From Thelonectria olida (Eukaryota > Ascomycota > Sordariomycetes > Hypocreales > Nectriaceae), in the NCBI GenBank assembly GCA_020736575.1, contig JAGPYM010000004.1:1426001-1490000 (forward strand): a stretch of 64,000 nt of DNA, read 5' to 3'. This document shows positions 42,709 to 56,429 of the stretch, one piece after another; positions within the stretch are counted from its first letter, which is position 1; the number at the start of each line of letters is the position of its first letter. The notes beneath the pieces are model-generated. The model saw nothing but the letters and a program-made list of their open reading frames with translations. It was not told the origin of the DNA and did no database searches. The position numbers were made by a program, and so were the translations under genes.

Positions 42709-44915
42709 TCAAGTCCCGAGAAATGTTCGCCTGCGCACTTCCGCTTCCTTGATGATTTCGGCAGCAAGACTTAGACTTGGTGCTAGTGTAGCATACTTCT
42801 CAATCTCCAACACCACTTCATTAATGATTTGGTCGAGTGCTTCGCGGTGAGGGACCAAAGTAAGCAAGATACTGAGAAGAGAGGGAGACATGGACGCCCC
42901 CATGATGAGAAGGGTCTGAGACACCACAGAGAGAGCCCCTTGCCAGATATATGGCATATGCCCTGCGTGGCTAGATAGGGGTTAGCCACATTGGCCTAAA
43001 ACATAGTGATCAGTTTGGAAGGCACTTACTGCTCATTGACATGCTCCAGCTGCCGAACGCATGCCTCGAGACACTTGTGGCAACAGTCTCGTACTGCTGG
43101 GTCGAGTACCGACTGTTCGTTGTCTAGCACAGCTAGAATGTATGGTCGGTAAATGATAGTTCGGCATGCAAAAAACCGGAGTCGAAGAACTGTTTGAATC
43201 GGGTCTTGAAGCACCGTCCGCGTAAACGGAAACTGAAGCGGCAAAGGCAGACTTTCGTACCACTGTGTCAGTTGATAGTCGAGCTCTGCAACAACAGGTT
43301 CTAAGCTTGTCGTGGAAGCGATGGAATCCTTGGAATAAATCAATTGGCTGACTCTGTTCAAGAGTCGACGCAACGCGATCTCGGCGAGGAAGTACCAAAG
43401 CTCGTCCCGTCCGACTTGGTCTGCTTCCTCCCCTTCAAAACCACATGGTAGGCCAACGTTCTCTTCAAACTGAACAACCCCTGAGTGGGGCAAGTCTAAC
43501 TCTGCAAGGAGATCACTCTCGAATAGCAATGCGTTCCAGTAGATTCGTTCGACGAGCTCCTTCTGATGGGTTGGAATCCGACTTGGGGCCATGAGAAGAA
43601 GCTGAAGTTTGGTGCTCGTGGTGCAAAGGAGAGTCCATGCTTCCATTGGCCGGACGAGGTAGAAATGATACGCGGCGGCAAGGAGATGACACTGAGCAGC
43701 AACAACCGTGTTTGAGGTCATCATGCCTGGAAGGAGAGACCAAGCAGCTGTGAAGTACTGTAGGCCTGGAGGGTCCTCATGGGGGACAATTCGGGAGATA
43801 CTGCCATGCAGACTGGCCTGGCCAAGGGCCAAAACGAGTAGTACAACGCAGCTCTCGGGTCCTTCTCGAAATCCATTTGAAAGCGCGGTTCTATACTGAC
43901 TCTTCCATGTATAGGGATTGACACAAGCGTACCAAACGTTAACTCTCTCAAAGTATGCCTCGATATACGCTTGGGTGTTGGACAGGTCCACACACGGAGT
44001 TTTCGTGAGTGAATGAAGGGGCTCTCTGGCCATCTCGAGCTGTAAAAGAATTTGGGGGTCATAAGGCCGCGACACCAGGTCTCTGATGAGTGGCCATTGC
44101 AAAAGATGCATCGCGGCATTCGTGTGAACTTTCGGCATGGTAGAGATGTTGGTGCCCGGAGGTTGTGCAAACCAGGTCCCTAGACCGCCGTTCGGAATCG
44201 AGACAAAGTTCGAAGCATTGATGGATCCCATCACATTCTCGCCACTGAGCCCGGTGCCATTGCTTATCGATGGGGAATCTTGCGTTATGTTGAGACTTTG
44301 AGTATTGACCATGCTCATTTGCAGTAAACTCTCGATTCGATTCAGGCGCTCGAGAATCAGCTTATCACCAGCATCCAGCTTGATGCCAGGTTCTCGGTAG
44401 ATGCATTCTGCACCCAATTCCGAGCACAGTTTACATTTCGGCTTCGTCCCATCGCATCGAGACTTCCTCGAGCGACAAACCTCGCACTGAAACCTTAGTT
44501 AGACGATAATGCCAAAGAAATCTGTCTTGTTGATGTAACTTACCGCGATGGTCGCCCTTCGCCGCGGGTAGTCAATACCGGCATCAGTATTCCTCCTCTT
44601 CAGTGGGTTTGAGCCTTCATCGCTTGGAGCGGTTTGGTTCCCGTTGGTCATGGTCTCAGGTCTGTTCTCGGACGATTGTGACGTTTGTCGGGCTTTGATA
44701 GACGCACTAAGCATGCTATCTCTGCTAAAGCTGGTTGTGCGGTTGTTCTTGAGGCTGACTGGGGATTTCATGCCCGTAACAGCTTCACTCGTCATGGCTG
44801 CCAGCGAGGTTGTTGGAATATCGATGGCAAAGCTGTCACGGGTGGGAAGTGGAAAATGTCTGGTCGAACTGCCCGAGGCCGAAAGAGGAGATTCGCCTGT
44901 AGACGACGGGGACAT
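42709..44915 (-). CDS. Zn2Cys6 fungal transcription factor, 696 aa
   Basis: Exons are 44915-44544, 44486-43030 and 42970-42709, totalling 2091 nt and in phase. The last intron has a GCTAAC branch 9 nt before CTAG. The N-terminal 120 residues are Ser/Thr-rich. The binuclear zinc cluster spans the first intron: C125-x2-C128-x6-C135-x6-C142-x2-C145-x6-C152 (CEVCRSRKSRCDGTKPKCKL). It is followed by the linker KLDAGDKLILERLNRIESLL, a short dimerisation coil. A fungal-specific (middle homology) region occupies about residues 250-600 (VWYACVNPYTWKSQYR, GQASLHGSISRIVPHEDPPG). The target genes are unknown and no metabolic cluster is adjacent. A frame read through the second donor would stop immediately at the TAA in GTAAGT, which is why the short third exon is needed. 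Confidence 0.9.
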
Positions 44916-47900
44916 GGCGTGAGTTACGATTATAGCTCGAAAGGGGAGGCGATGGGTAATTCGCCGTTCCGTTCAGGGCCCTCAGTGATAGCGTTGAGTA
45001 AGGGAATGGTCTTCAAGAAACTGGAGCTAGCTTCTGGGCAATCCCGGTGAGACGGATATCAGTGTAGCGACATGTCGGACAAGAGGTGGCGGGGAAGCGG
45101 GTATATTGGTCGAACAGAGTCAGGTGCTTGACTTGAAGGTTGCAGACTGGTAATAAGGTCTAGTACCAAGTCCGAAAGATGAATGTGAATGTCTTGGTTG
45201 ATAAATGCGAAGCCGCAATGGGTGGGGATGGCGGTGTGATTTGCAAAGTAGACACAGTTCGTCGTCCAAGGACCAGAAGTTGGGGAAATGATCCCCCTCG
45301 AGACAAAAGATGGAGGAGCTATGGTTATGTATGGGGGATCAGAGGGACATGGGTCTCTTGACCTGGCCGGAGACAGACTGGAGGGTCGGCTTCTGGGGTT
45401 CCCCCGGACCCTTGGCTGGGTTGACGGTGGATGGCTGACTGTGGATGAGGGAGGTGGGGAACAAGACGGACGAGCAGCGAGCTTGAGCGTGGTGTTGGGA
45501 ACTTCTGGAGAGATGGGCCGGCGACTGGCCTACCAGATTGGCGTTAGTTGTGATGCACTCCGTCGCCTAGACGAGTCGTAGGTGCCAAGCCCCAGAGTCT
45601 GAGGGCTCGGGGAGGGAGGACAATGACATGACAACCGAGGATCGATGTGGTCAGTATGCTGAAGCCGCCGCGGGTGACGAGGGTGAGTCGTGGAATACGG
45701 ACACTGCCCTCCGGGTTCTGTTCGCCTTCGATATATCTCTGGGCTAGTGGTGGCAGCTTGCGGATGTTCGGAACCGCTGGGATTCGGGCAATTTTTTCTC
45801 TTCCCCAGACCACGCTACCAGCCCAGAAACCGAGCGTAGCTAAAATCCGTTCGTATACGTAGGTAGAAGCTCGTTCGCTACCATCTCACTGACTCTCTAG
45901 CACTGCCCTTGGAGCTTGCTGGTGCCCCTAAGGTGGCCCCAAGAACAAGCACTCGGCCGAGCAGGAGTGTGGAGCGACACATGGTTTGGCGGCCCCTCTC
46001 GTCTTTCTCGTGAACATGATTTGTGGAAGTTTTGTTGTGCCCGTCCGATCTTCAACGAGGCTCTAAGTTATCCCAGCTGTGTATTGGATCGGGAGTTCTC
46101 GATGAAGCCGTGAGCTCGGTTGTTACGAAATGGAATAAAAACATGACCGGAGATCCATGTGCTGCTGGATGCCATCCGTACCTCCCACGGTACTGGGGAG
46201 CTCTTGCCTCTGTTGCGTGCAGGTCAGTACCGTGCGCATAACGCTCGCTTACTGTATTATCCGGGCAGTTCACCCCCCCCTCCTTCTGAATTTAACCGCT
46301 TGGGTCTTCGCCTGTCACTCTAAAATTGCTGTACCACAAAACTCAACCTTGCTACAGAAGTCCAACGTGAACATTGACAGGGCACCCTCGGAATTGAACC
46401 AATTAATTGCAGACCGGCTTTTCGGAGCCGTCTACTTCATATGAAATATTGGCTCTGGACCTCTTGGAAAAAGCAAGTCGATCCATGATACCTCATCTCA
46501 GGTACCTAGATATCTCCCAGTTTATTGTCATCCACTTTACAAGCGTTTAGCGTTGTCAACACCAGTTCTGACCTTTACTCTAGAAATAGTTTTCGCTATC
46601 ATCATCTCCTTCTCACCCTCAACACGAGACTTTCCTTGCACACGACCGCCAAGTCTCGGAGAAGCCTCTTCAAAGGTTTGCCCTCTGGACGTCCTGCGAA
46701 TCGCGGGCGAACGATTGCGGAGCCTCCTAGGGTCCTGGCTCTCCCAAGTCATGCGGCCTGCCATCCCCCACTGCCAAACACGGCAAATATTGTCCATCTT
46801 TCCAGATGACTTTATTTCTCACCGGGGATCATTGCTTGTCGTTACTGTGTATAGCGAAATCATCCGAACGCTATTCGGAATCGTGTCCAATTTGGCTTCA
46901 ACAGGCAGGTTGTTGGTTCTTCAGTCAGTCATCAGGATCGTCATCCTGAGAACGAGTAGAACGGCTCGCATCCTTGGCCAACTGCTGATGAGGTTGCGAG
47001 ACTCTCTTTTCCAGAACATGTCTCAAAAGCGCCCCCCCAGCTTGGGACGTCCGCCACCACAGAAGCCACAGCTCAACGGCCCGAATAGGACGAGGCCGTT
47101 GTCACACTCTGGCGGCCCTCCATGGTCAGCCAGCCAATGTCCTTGCCAGCCATTCCCGGACGAGGACAGCCTTTGACAAGGGGAGACGCTTGTCGAGCTG
47201 CGGGGAACCATGGGGTGTGCCACACCGTTTTCCGGCTCCTTAACTTTAACCCTGCGAGCCTGGTACATAGTAGCCACTGGGCTAGGCCGGTACTAAGACG
47301 AGGACGACATGCTCTGATAACTTCTAGCCTTGTTTTCGAGGTTGATGAAGCCCTAGATGTCCAAATCTCCAGACTGCATGTAAGTGAAGCATCTGGTGAG
47401 GAATAAGATGTCAGTCATTGATCGGTCCGACCCGTTTGGTGAGACAAGCTCCGAATACCTGGACTTGTTACAACTAACGGCATTCACACCCGATGAGAAG
47501 CAGATTCAAACAAGATTCTCTCTACATGGTAGGTCTTTCACAGACTCGTGGGCATCAAAAAGCCTTCCGCGCCCTGTGCTATACTCATATACTACTACAT
47601 CGGTGCTAAGGCTCCTCAATTCTTCGCCTACACCAGCCCTAACCTTCAGGATCCGGGCAGGAAAGAAATGGTATGCATAGAGGGCCCCTACTCTACCCCA
47701 TACGTGAAGCCCTACACTGCAAGCTAGCCTCTGCAGGACATAACAAGACCTGAGCCCTCCCTCTGAAATGGCGCGGCATACACCGGCAATTCCAAACCAT
47801 GCATAGTCGCGGGAATGGAATGTAACTGTCCCCTGAGCTGCCGCATTCCAGTCCAGAGCCTCAACGTTCTTCGGGCCTTGGATCCGATACCCTGGGCTTG

Positions 47901-48156
47901 AGTGGTTCCAGGACTTGATAGTGCACCTCATATATCTCATTTGGGTGACGCCATCTACCCCATTCGAGAACCGTCGAAGTTCCGTCTTGTCAGGTCCGAG
48001 GTCGACATGGCGCGACTTCTTTGACCAAGAGATAGTTAGAGCCGTCTTCTTCGGGGTGGCCCTTAGTCATAATGCTGACGATAAGAAATGCAGCAACACA
48101 TTATGCACCTTACCATAGCCTATAGCACATTTTGTTCCCAAGCCCGATGTATTCAT
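44916..48156. other. 3.2-kb region without supportable genes
   Basis: The left part is the leader and promoter of the Zn2Cys6 gene. From about 46200 to 48100 the sequence carries several open stretches on both strands (for example 46553-47176 +) with no start, domain or splice support. This could include decayed coding sequence. Nothing can be named. Confidence 0.45.
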
Positions 48157-49638
48157 CTATTCATTGAAAATTACTGTTGTCACTTCGCCTTCTATATCGG
48201 CGTAGGCGACAATCTCCCCCAGCACTCCCGTTTGAACGTCCCGCTCTATAACAGCCACCCGGCCGTCATTCTGGAGCGCCACGGCAACCAAGTCCCCAGC
48301 CTGGTTTACGGAGAACTGACGTGGAACTCGTCCTCCGCAAGGCACCTCCTGAAGCAGTTCCAGATCACCCGTTTTGGAGTCGATGGAGAAGTTGATCAAA
48401 GGATCGGATGTGATCTGCGTTTTGTTGGTGGGGTTCGGGTTGGGAATGCTGAGATGGTTCTCGCTCCGCGATGCGAGGATGAGGAAGTTTGAGTCGGGCT
48501 GGACTTAAGGTCAGTGTCTTGGCGCAGAGAGAGTGAGAAGAAGGACTTACGGAGATGGCGATTTCGGATGCAGCAGCGCCCTTGGGCACTTTCCTGTCCT
48601 TGCCATGAATTCCACTCGACCAGATCTGCTCAAAGGCAATGTCGTCGTCGTCGTACGTGACCTCATACCCGACGACGGTATTTCCCAGTTCCGTGACCAG
48701 GTACATAAAGGTCTTCTTTCCCTTATCTGCGAAAGCGACATGTCGGGGCCCACTCCCCGGGGCTACAACGAGGGGCTCGCGCTCTTGGAGATTCAGATCA
48801 TCCTCGTTGGTGGCGTATATGCGCACAAGGTCGGCGCCCAGGTCCGGCACCAAAACAAACTTGCCCTTGGGGTCCACGGCAGCAGCGTGGGGATGCGAAG
48901 CTTCTTGGCGGGACGGGTCGGGTCCCGGCTGGCTCAGCTTAAAGAGCCTGGTTTGGACTGATTTGATGTTCTCTGGGTCTTTGATATCCCAGGATGTAAG
49001 AGCCGAGCCACCGCTACAACAACAAAGTCGTGTTAGCAGGTGTCCAAACGAGGTCCCCAGAGGAGTTGTTGAACATACTAATGAGCGACTGCAAGTCCAT
49101 TCCCGTCTTTGCCGTACAAGACGGCACTTACAGGCCCAGCGACGGTTCGCAGCCTTTCTAATCGCACAAGACTTCCATCACTAATAGTTCGGAAAGACGA
49201 AAGCGAACCGTCGCCGGCCGTTAAAGACAAGCCCTCGTCGGTGCAGTACAGTACATCGTTGGCCGAATCGAGGGTAAGCCAAGAGGGGCTTCCCGCGCAT
49301 CCCTCGGTCGTGGCAACGGGCCTAAGATGCACACCGTCGCCCCCACGCGTAATCTTCAAGGTCGTAACGGACCCGCCGTACGAGGCAACATAGAGAAAGA
49401 CATTTGACGCTGACGATGAGAGAGACTCGTCTGCGTCGATGGAATCTATTGATCCGAGGCCGTGAATCAGGTCCGTGCCGTGGTGGTGACTGCCGTGATA
49501 GCTGTGATAAGCGCAGTGGAAGAGAAGGCCGAATATGGGCAGCGAGAGGAGTATGACTGGGAGCAACGTCCGCGCACTCTGGTCCTTGAATCGCGCCCTG
49601 TGAGCGACGGCCGGCTGCGGGAGGGACTTGGCGGCCAT
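48157..49638 (-). CDS. Membrane-anchored 6-phosphogluconolactonase-like (lactonase beta-propeller) protein, 454 aa
   Basis: Minus-strand exons are 49638-49079, 49013-48551 and 48498-48157 (1365 nt), with in-phase GT-AG introns. The ATG at 49638 is the first in the frame. Residues 1-20 are cytosolic, and a single hydrophobic segment (TLLPVILLSLPIFGLLFHC) suggests a type II signal anchor, followed by a His/Gly/Ser linker. The rest is a seven-bladed propeller of the bacterial-type lactonase family (PF10282): FLYVASYGGSVTTLKI, PDPSRQEASHPHAAAVDPKG, PLVVAPGSGPRHVAFADKG and PRQFSVNQAGDLVAVALQND. The family includes 6-phosphogluconolactonases and cycloisomerase-like enzymes. A luminal or extracellular propeller is unlikely to serve the cytosolic pentose-phosphate pathway, so the substrate is open. 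Confidence 0.88.
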
Positions 49639-50800
49639 TTCGGCGTCGATGTGATGCTGGATCTGCAAAGGAGAAAAGGAAAGACACAAAGAGAGAAACA
49701 AGGAAACAAGAAATGGGAAGAAGTGGTGGATGGGATGAGATGACGAAGGTGTTCGAAAATGGTTCCGATGCCCAAAGGTCCCCCCCCGTCTCGGAATGTT
49801 ACAGGGTCATTGCCTGGTCTGCCTGGTCTGGCACGTCCAGGAATAAGAAGCAATAAGCAGTGACCACCAGGTCAGATGAGGAAGACACACGAAACAGAGG
49901 TTACTTCGTCGGCGAGACTAACAGACATCAACGAGCCAGGGCAGGGCAGAGGAGGCAGAGGAACAGCAGATGCGGGAAAGTGGAGCAAAGGATTCGGAAA
50001 ATAAGCACCAAGGTAAGATTGAAGGGCGAAAACGAAACAAAGATTCCAAAAAGGACGATGAGATAGCAGCTTCTTCCTTTTTTTTTCACGGCCTTCGCCT
50101 CTCCTTTTCTTCCCCTTGGCTGCTCTGCCCGCCCGAGGATCCGACCACTGTTGTGTCATCTTCAGCTCTGTGGAGACGTGGAATCAGCAGGCGCCATGAA
50201 ACAGCGGGTAGAATTGCTTTGTCACGCAATGCATGGGCCGGCCGTGTAGCAATTGGCAGGCGCTTGAATATCTCTTGGCTTGTCTTGGCTGCCGGCTCTC
50301 GGCGCTGTTTCGTCGCGGTTCTGGTGATACCCGAGTCGGTCCCTGATGAGCGGATCGGGCCATCATGGCTGAAGAGCAACACGCGGTGATTAAGCAATAT
50401 CTGCAAAGCAGAATACATGAAGCTGTCAGACTGACTGATACCCCTAATAATGCACTGCCGTGGCTCCACTAACGGCTTCGGCCCCCCCACGATTTCTCGA
50501 TCCACGGATACGAACAAACTCCCAACATGCAGATGCGTTAGTTACGCGTAGAACCAACACCAGACGACGGGACGGGCCTTTTCCAACACAAACGTCCAGA
50601 TTGATTAAATCCAACGTAGAAGACACTCAATCGATTCGACACCCCAATAACTCGCCTTAATCCTTCTGGGTATCAACGCTTTTCGTTTCTTTTTCCATCA
50701 AATAATCCAGCCCCCTTTTCGACCATGCCATGAACCACTCGACAATGGAAGTGTTTTCCTAGTACTATTCTGAATCCAACTCTTCAACAACGCAAGCAAG
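49639..50800. other. Intergenic region
   Basis: Promoter and leader of the lactonase-like gene on the left, 3' UTR of the CHO2 gene on the right. No gene is recognised. Confidence 0.6.
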
Positions 50801-53800
50801 CTAGCCCTGAACAACATGTACTTCGTCCTGAAGTGCAGGCGTAGTGTTTCCTCTTGACTTGGACATGCTGTAAGGTGCCTAGAATATGTCAATATGCGAA
50901 CCAAAATAGCATAAGGATCAAGCCTTACCAGAACTTCCTTTGCGTTGCAAACTCTCCACGCGAGTTTCCTCACATTTCCATCCGCTGCCACAACAGCTGG
51001 CGCAAATTCGATGCCAAACATTTCTCGAATCGCGTAGACAATCCTCTTGGCGTACTTGGTGTCCCGTTCCACATGGCCGCCAAAAGGCTCGTCTGCCTTA
51101 TTAGGGGCGATATCAGGGTCCCGATCCAAGCAGTTCTGGACGGTCGGGAGAAGAGCCGCTTCGACAGCTTGTTCATACAGACCCTTCGCCTCGACATCCG
51201 CGTCTTCGTCGGAGAATTTGGGTATATGGATAGCGAAGGGTTCTGAAATTGCCATGACCGAGTGGTTGCCGTTGTGGTGGTATCGGAACTCGAACAGACT
51301 TTGAGTCCACCAAAGCTTGTCTCCCCGGAAGACAACTTCTCCTTCAACCTGATCGACGCCTGATGATTCAGAGCTTTCCGCGGAGTGTTCTGCGACAGAG
51401 ATACTGACATCGGCTGTCAATGCGTCGTACAGGCCAGCATTAGTCGGCGACCATCGTCCAAGCGAAGGCACTTCGGTTGTTTCGCGGGAACGATTGTCAG
51501 TCACCATGTACAATCCGATCCAGTCCTTCTTGGAATGGTTGGCGGGAGCCTTCCACTTGACCGTGAGAGGAGTGCCATACTCATATGTCATCGTTTTCAC
51601 AGGCTTGGGGAATCTGCCAGTCAGACTCTCCTTTCCAGTGGCCCATTCCTCGCTCGCGTGCATGGAAGGCGTTCCCTCGACAGTGAGCGAGTAGTGCTTC
51701 GGGTTTCGACCCTGTAGGTCGGGTGTGATTCTCGTGATAGTGAGTCGAGCAGGAGCCATGTTAAAGAGCGCCGATGTATCGCGCACAATCGTCTTCACAC
51801 CGGCGGCAAACTTGGGACGAGCCGAATCGAGGAAGTCTTCGACAAAGTGTGTGGTATCATCGAGCACCTTGTCCATGCTCTCTTGCCATCCCTTGACTGG
51901 AGGAGGCAGCGACTTCTTGATGAACTTTGTGAGACCAGCTTCCTGGCGAAGACCTCGGCCGTAGATCTTTTGCATATGGGGTCGCTCCACCCAAGAGAGG
52001 AAACCAACAGTCAGGATCTGTGACATGAGGGCGATCAAGAAGATAGATCGACTCCAGGTGATAAGCGCGGCGCCCCATACGCCAGCGGTGCCAAACACTC
52101 TCTCGGGGTTGTTCAGGAAACGGTAAATGGACTTATATGTCAACTTGGCTTGGTGGTCGAAGAAATAATCACCACAGAACCAACCAAACTCGCCCAGGGA
52201 TTCGTAAATGCTGAATGCAGTCCATAATTGGAGAGCCACTAGGCCAGCGCCCAGGACGTGTTTGAGCAACACGAGCCCATATGCCCAGTCCTCAGGCGGG
52301 GAGTACATCTTCCAGCATGCCGCAACCAAGGAAGCGTTGACCATGACCACAGAGATGTGATACATACCCTTCCACTGGCGCCAAGCCTCACCGGCGCTCT
52401 CACCGTACTTGAGGAAGTGACGAGTCCACATCTTGCTCTTCGATTGCTGTTCAAGGATGATGCCAAGGCCGAGATAATACCACACACGCCAAGCCAACGC
52501 ATGGATTACAAAGACGACCTGCCACGAGGGAGTCGTGGGGGTGGCGAGGGTGAGGACAGCCAAGTACAGAGGCAGGGCAATCACTGTGAAGTCCGGGACT
52601 CGGAAGAGGTCGATGTTGTTTAATCCGACGAGGTTGTGAACTGGAACCGGAGAGTCTTTGGAAGATGGGGTCAGGGTGTCTTGGTCGAAAGACGCCTCAG
52701 CAAGTGCGGCACGGTCACTCTGTCCCTCAGATGTAGTCCTCTTGCGGGAGGTGGGAGGGTTGTAAATCTTCTCAATGTGAGGGTTCTCAACGATCACAAG
52801 GAATGCAAACTGAGCCAAGTGGGCGACGACGGAGATCAAAAGCACCTCGTAGCTAGCAGCCATCATAGAGATTCCGTAGTAGCCAGCATACCCAATCGAG
52901 TACATCGGGTGAGGGGCCATCTCGAAAACTCCGTCAAATGTCAGATCCTGGTCGATGAGATAAAAGAAGTCTCCCCAGTACCAAGCAAAGTCCTTGACTA
53001 CTCGGTGGGCATCAAGCTTCACCCACAGGTTGAAGCCAATGAGAGCGATACCAATGGTCCAGCGGGCAATACCTAGGAGGACGTTCTCTCCCTCAGGAGT
53101 GCGGCCACACACCATGGCGAAAAGACAATAGGACACGAAATCACACATCAAGATCAAATCGACAACTCTTCTGAAGACCAACCACGTGTTGTACTCAATG
53201 GGCGCCTTCTCGAATTCATAGTCCTCTGGGATCTTGGCCTCGAGCTCACCCTTGAGGAAACGGTACAGCCATGGTCGAGGGTTGTTGCCAGTAGCAGGGT
53301 CCTCGAAAAGGTTCCATCTCTTGGCCCAGGTGATGAGTCGACGGTGGTTGGACTGGATATTGAGAAGAACACCGATGCCGATGTTGTAGGAGGCTCTCCA
53401 GAACAAGAAGACGAGTGCAAACACGGGACGCTTCCAGGAAGCAGGGAGAAATAATGCGCCTAAGATGTGCAGCGCTAGAATGGCGAGAACCAAGGCGTCG
53501 GAAAGATTCTTTGGTTGTCGTGGATCAAGAAGCTGCGAGACCATGTCATGAGTTGTGGGTACAACGAAGACTGTTTTGACATGTGAAAGTCAGCCAGGGA
53601 CCGTTAGGATTCGCTATTGTGTTAGGCCTACCTGTGCCATCAGGAGTGCGTCCATATGTCTTCTGGTGCTTGGCTTCCTCTGACGCGCCCGCAACGGGTG
53701 ACTCTTGGTTGGTTCCTTGTTTTACCGCAGGGCTGTTCTGGTCGTTGGAGGATTCAACGCCAGATTGCCGAAGGCGCAGGCCAGGGCCACTTGACAGATC

Positions 53801-53815
53801 GGCGGAGGTGCTCAT
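50801..53815 (-). CDS. cho2: Phosphatidylethanolamine N-methyltransferase (Cho2), 967 aa
   Basis: Minus-strand exons are 53815-53632, 53570-50929 and 50878-50801, totalling 2904 nt and in phase. The short last exon gives the C-terminus [20 protein letters not shown] and onward; reading through its intron would give an aberrant tail. Cho2 uses S-adenosylmethionine for the first methylation of phosphatidylethanolamine toward phosphatidylcholine in the ER membrane. The start region reads [20 protein letters not shown]. Two tandem PEMT membrane modules follow, each with several helices and the conserved AdoMet-region features [20 protein letters not shown] with [15 protein letters not shown], and [15 protein letters not shown]. 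The C-terminal third is soluble and starts near [13 protein letters not shown]. Length agrees with fungal Cho2. Confidence 0.96.
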
Positions 53816-56429
53816 GACGGATAACGTCCGTGTTGCTCGACAGCAAAATGGGAACTTATCCAGAAAGCAAAGAATGAAAGGGAAAGGATGAGGTTAGGAA
53901 TTGTTTGTTGATTTTGAGGTCTCAGGCAGAAGGTTCCATGGGCCGCCAGACAGCTTAAACTGAAATGAGAAAGAAAGGTAAAAGGGCTCGACGGGAGGAG
54001 CGGGCAGACATAAAAGACAGCCAGGCCGTGGAAATGGACTGGACAATTGTTGGGGGCGCTCTGTGCTCGTTAAAATCGACGTCAGGGCTCCGCAGGCCTG
54101 CAGTCGGACAAAAAGACACGAGAGCTCAGAAGCCAGCCAACGTGGTTTTCAGGAGCTAGGATCCAGACCAGGGATTGATCCTTGGGTGGGATTCAGGGAG
54201 GAGAGGGTGTTTTTGACGAGGAAGCCGCGCTGAGCTCGGGTTACTGGACCTGGAGTAGGTTGTCGTGGGTAGTATGTCACTCAATAAGGCACACTGCACA
54301 CTCATGCGCTTCGCTGTGGGTTGTTGGATGCGACCTGGATGACGCAAGGTTGAGCTTGCAGCCGCTTCAGTTGTCTTTCACGCAGCAATTCGTTTCTGAG
54401 TGCAATGCTGCAGCAGGGTGAGGGGTTGAATAGTCCAAGATGGCGCCCGGCCGATGGATGGTTGGAATTGACGGCGGGAGTTTAAGCAGTGAAGCTCCTG
54501 CACATGGCATGTGCCACTGCGACGTGCCTGGCCCAAACTCTGGTCTGGCAAGTTTGCAGCAGCAGCAGGTCACACCTTCCCTCCCTCTCCACTGACACCC
54601 GTAGACACACACACGGGCCAACGCCCACCCACCAATGCCCGCTAAAAAGCCCGCTGTAAGTTGGAGGCGTGCCAGCCTTACCCAAAACCGTGGGGCGACC
54701 TCTTCCGCAGCTCGTCACTGGAGGGACTCACTCTCCAGGCCACGGCGCATTCCAGCTCTCCACCTCATTTGAGTCCCCTCGGGCTCTGTCTTGCCTCTCC
54801 ATCCGAGCAGGCAGGCCACGGGAGTTACATCTCTCCGTCGCTTGTCTCCCCTTCACTGTCCCGCTCAACAAAAGGTCGCCGATTCTATCCGCTCCTTCTC
54901 CTCCATTCGCAACCCGTTCTGCAACCGGTCTCTGTGCCGTCATTCGAGGACGCCTTCCGATAGGTACCCCGGAAACCGACTCCACACTCGGAGCTGGTGG
55001 GGCCTTCTCGCATGAGACAGAGCCTCTTGTTTGGCCAGGTTTGACCCACCAATTTTCACAGCCCACAATCACATGCTCGTCGTTCTCTTGCTGTCTCTCC
55101 CTCTCTTGCTCCCGCTGATCAGCCTCCAGCTCCAAGCACAGCACCTGATCCAAGGTTTCGACCTGTTCGAGCTTGTCTCTTCTCTAGCTGTTGAACTCGC
55201 CAATCATATCATCGTCTGAGCTAAGACGCCATTCACCATCTAAATGAGCATAGGAACCCAAAAGCCCGGATAGCTTCAGACGGCGCCAACAGTCCCTCAT
55301 CTTCTCCTCATTCTCATCCCGCCGATCGACCCTTGCCAATACTCGACGCTAAGCGAATAATTTAGGCCCTTGTCCTGACGAGTTATTTACCCTTAGTGGA
55401 ACATTACAGTAATTGCTCTCGTGCCCCTCTCCTTCATTGGTCTAGGATCTACTCTACTTCGTATGTACGAGAACATTAGCCCGGACGCAGGGAGTAGAGA
55501 ATTCTCCCGCATCCCTAGAGAACGAGGACAATTGTCCTCACAGCCAGCCAACACAGCACCAGCGGTCTGAGACAAAAGACCCTATTCCCGAAAGAAGGTA
55601 AGCCTTGCCGACTCGTATCCCTCAATCTCGCAACCACAGCTTGTGCTTCTTCCGGGTGGAGTCAGATTGCCTCTCTCATTCCTCAATAAGGAAGCATGGC
55701 CTGGTCTAGAACCATTCTTCATGCTTCTTATCTTTTGTTGGGGTTTCTGGAGGGTTTTCGGTTCATCCTTCCCGGCCCAAGGGCAGGACTTTGAAGAGAC
55801 GTGGTCACATACACTCGGCAACGTCTCCGAATGGACCGTGTGTTTCCATCAACTACATTATTAGCCTGTCAGGAACTGGCCATGGGTTTCATTTCCAGCT
55901 ACGGAAAATGGTCTGAGAGATACCTCTATTGTCCTCATGAAGCAGAGTAAGGCCTCTCGTTGCTGTCTTGAAGTTGCCGGGCAGTAAGCCAACTGTCCAA
56001 GAGCACATCACGCCATAAACAACAAACACAACTTGAATCTTAGAATAAGGTTTCTTTGAAAGGTCAGCAAAACTCTTCATCAATGAAGTTACGCGAGGAA
56101 TTGCCCTGCGCCATTGCACAGTCAGTCTTTGTGCTTCAACACGCAACAGCCGCGTTCTAGGTCGGTGAGGGACTTTCGATAAATCAAAAACAGAGGCAAC
56201 AATTTACCAAGTTTTAGCATTGCTTCATTCCTAAGTGGGCATTGAGTTGGTTTAACTTCATGGTCCTTTTATTCATTCTAAGTGACCTTCACAGATCCTG
56301 CACAGCAACACCCCCTATTTTCGTCAACCCATGAAATAACATCCAGACGTCGTTGAATCATGAGGTCCAAAAGCCTCAACCAAATGCATTAACCGTGCCC
56401 CTAATAACCCGTGATAAGAACGAAACATC
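53816..56429. other. 2.6-kb intergenic region
   Basis: Promoter and leader of cho2 on the left and 3' UTR of the eIF3g gene on the right. Between about 54650 and 55220 the sequence is pyrimidine-rich and open in more than one + strand frame, resembling a transcribed leader. No gene with a start, domain and splice sites follows it. Confidence 0.5.

Noticed and set aside
46370..46440. tRNA-like T-arm (GGTTCAATTCC on the minus strand)
   Set aside because: No matching acceptor stem or D arm could be found around it, so it does not fold as a tRNA.
46553..47176. 207-codon + strand frame
   Set aside because: It begins without an ATG, has no domain and no splice signals, and the opposite strand is also open. 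It is mentioned only as possibly decayed sequence.
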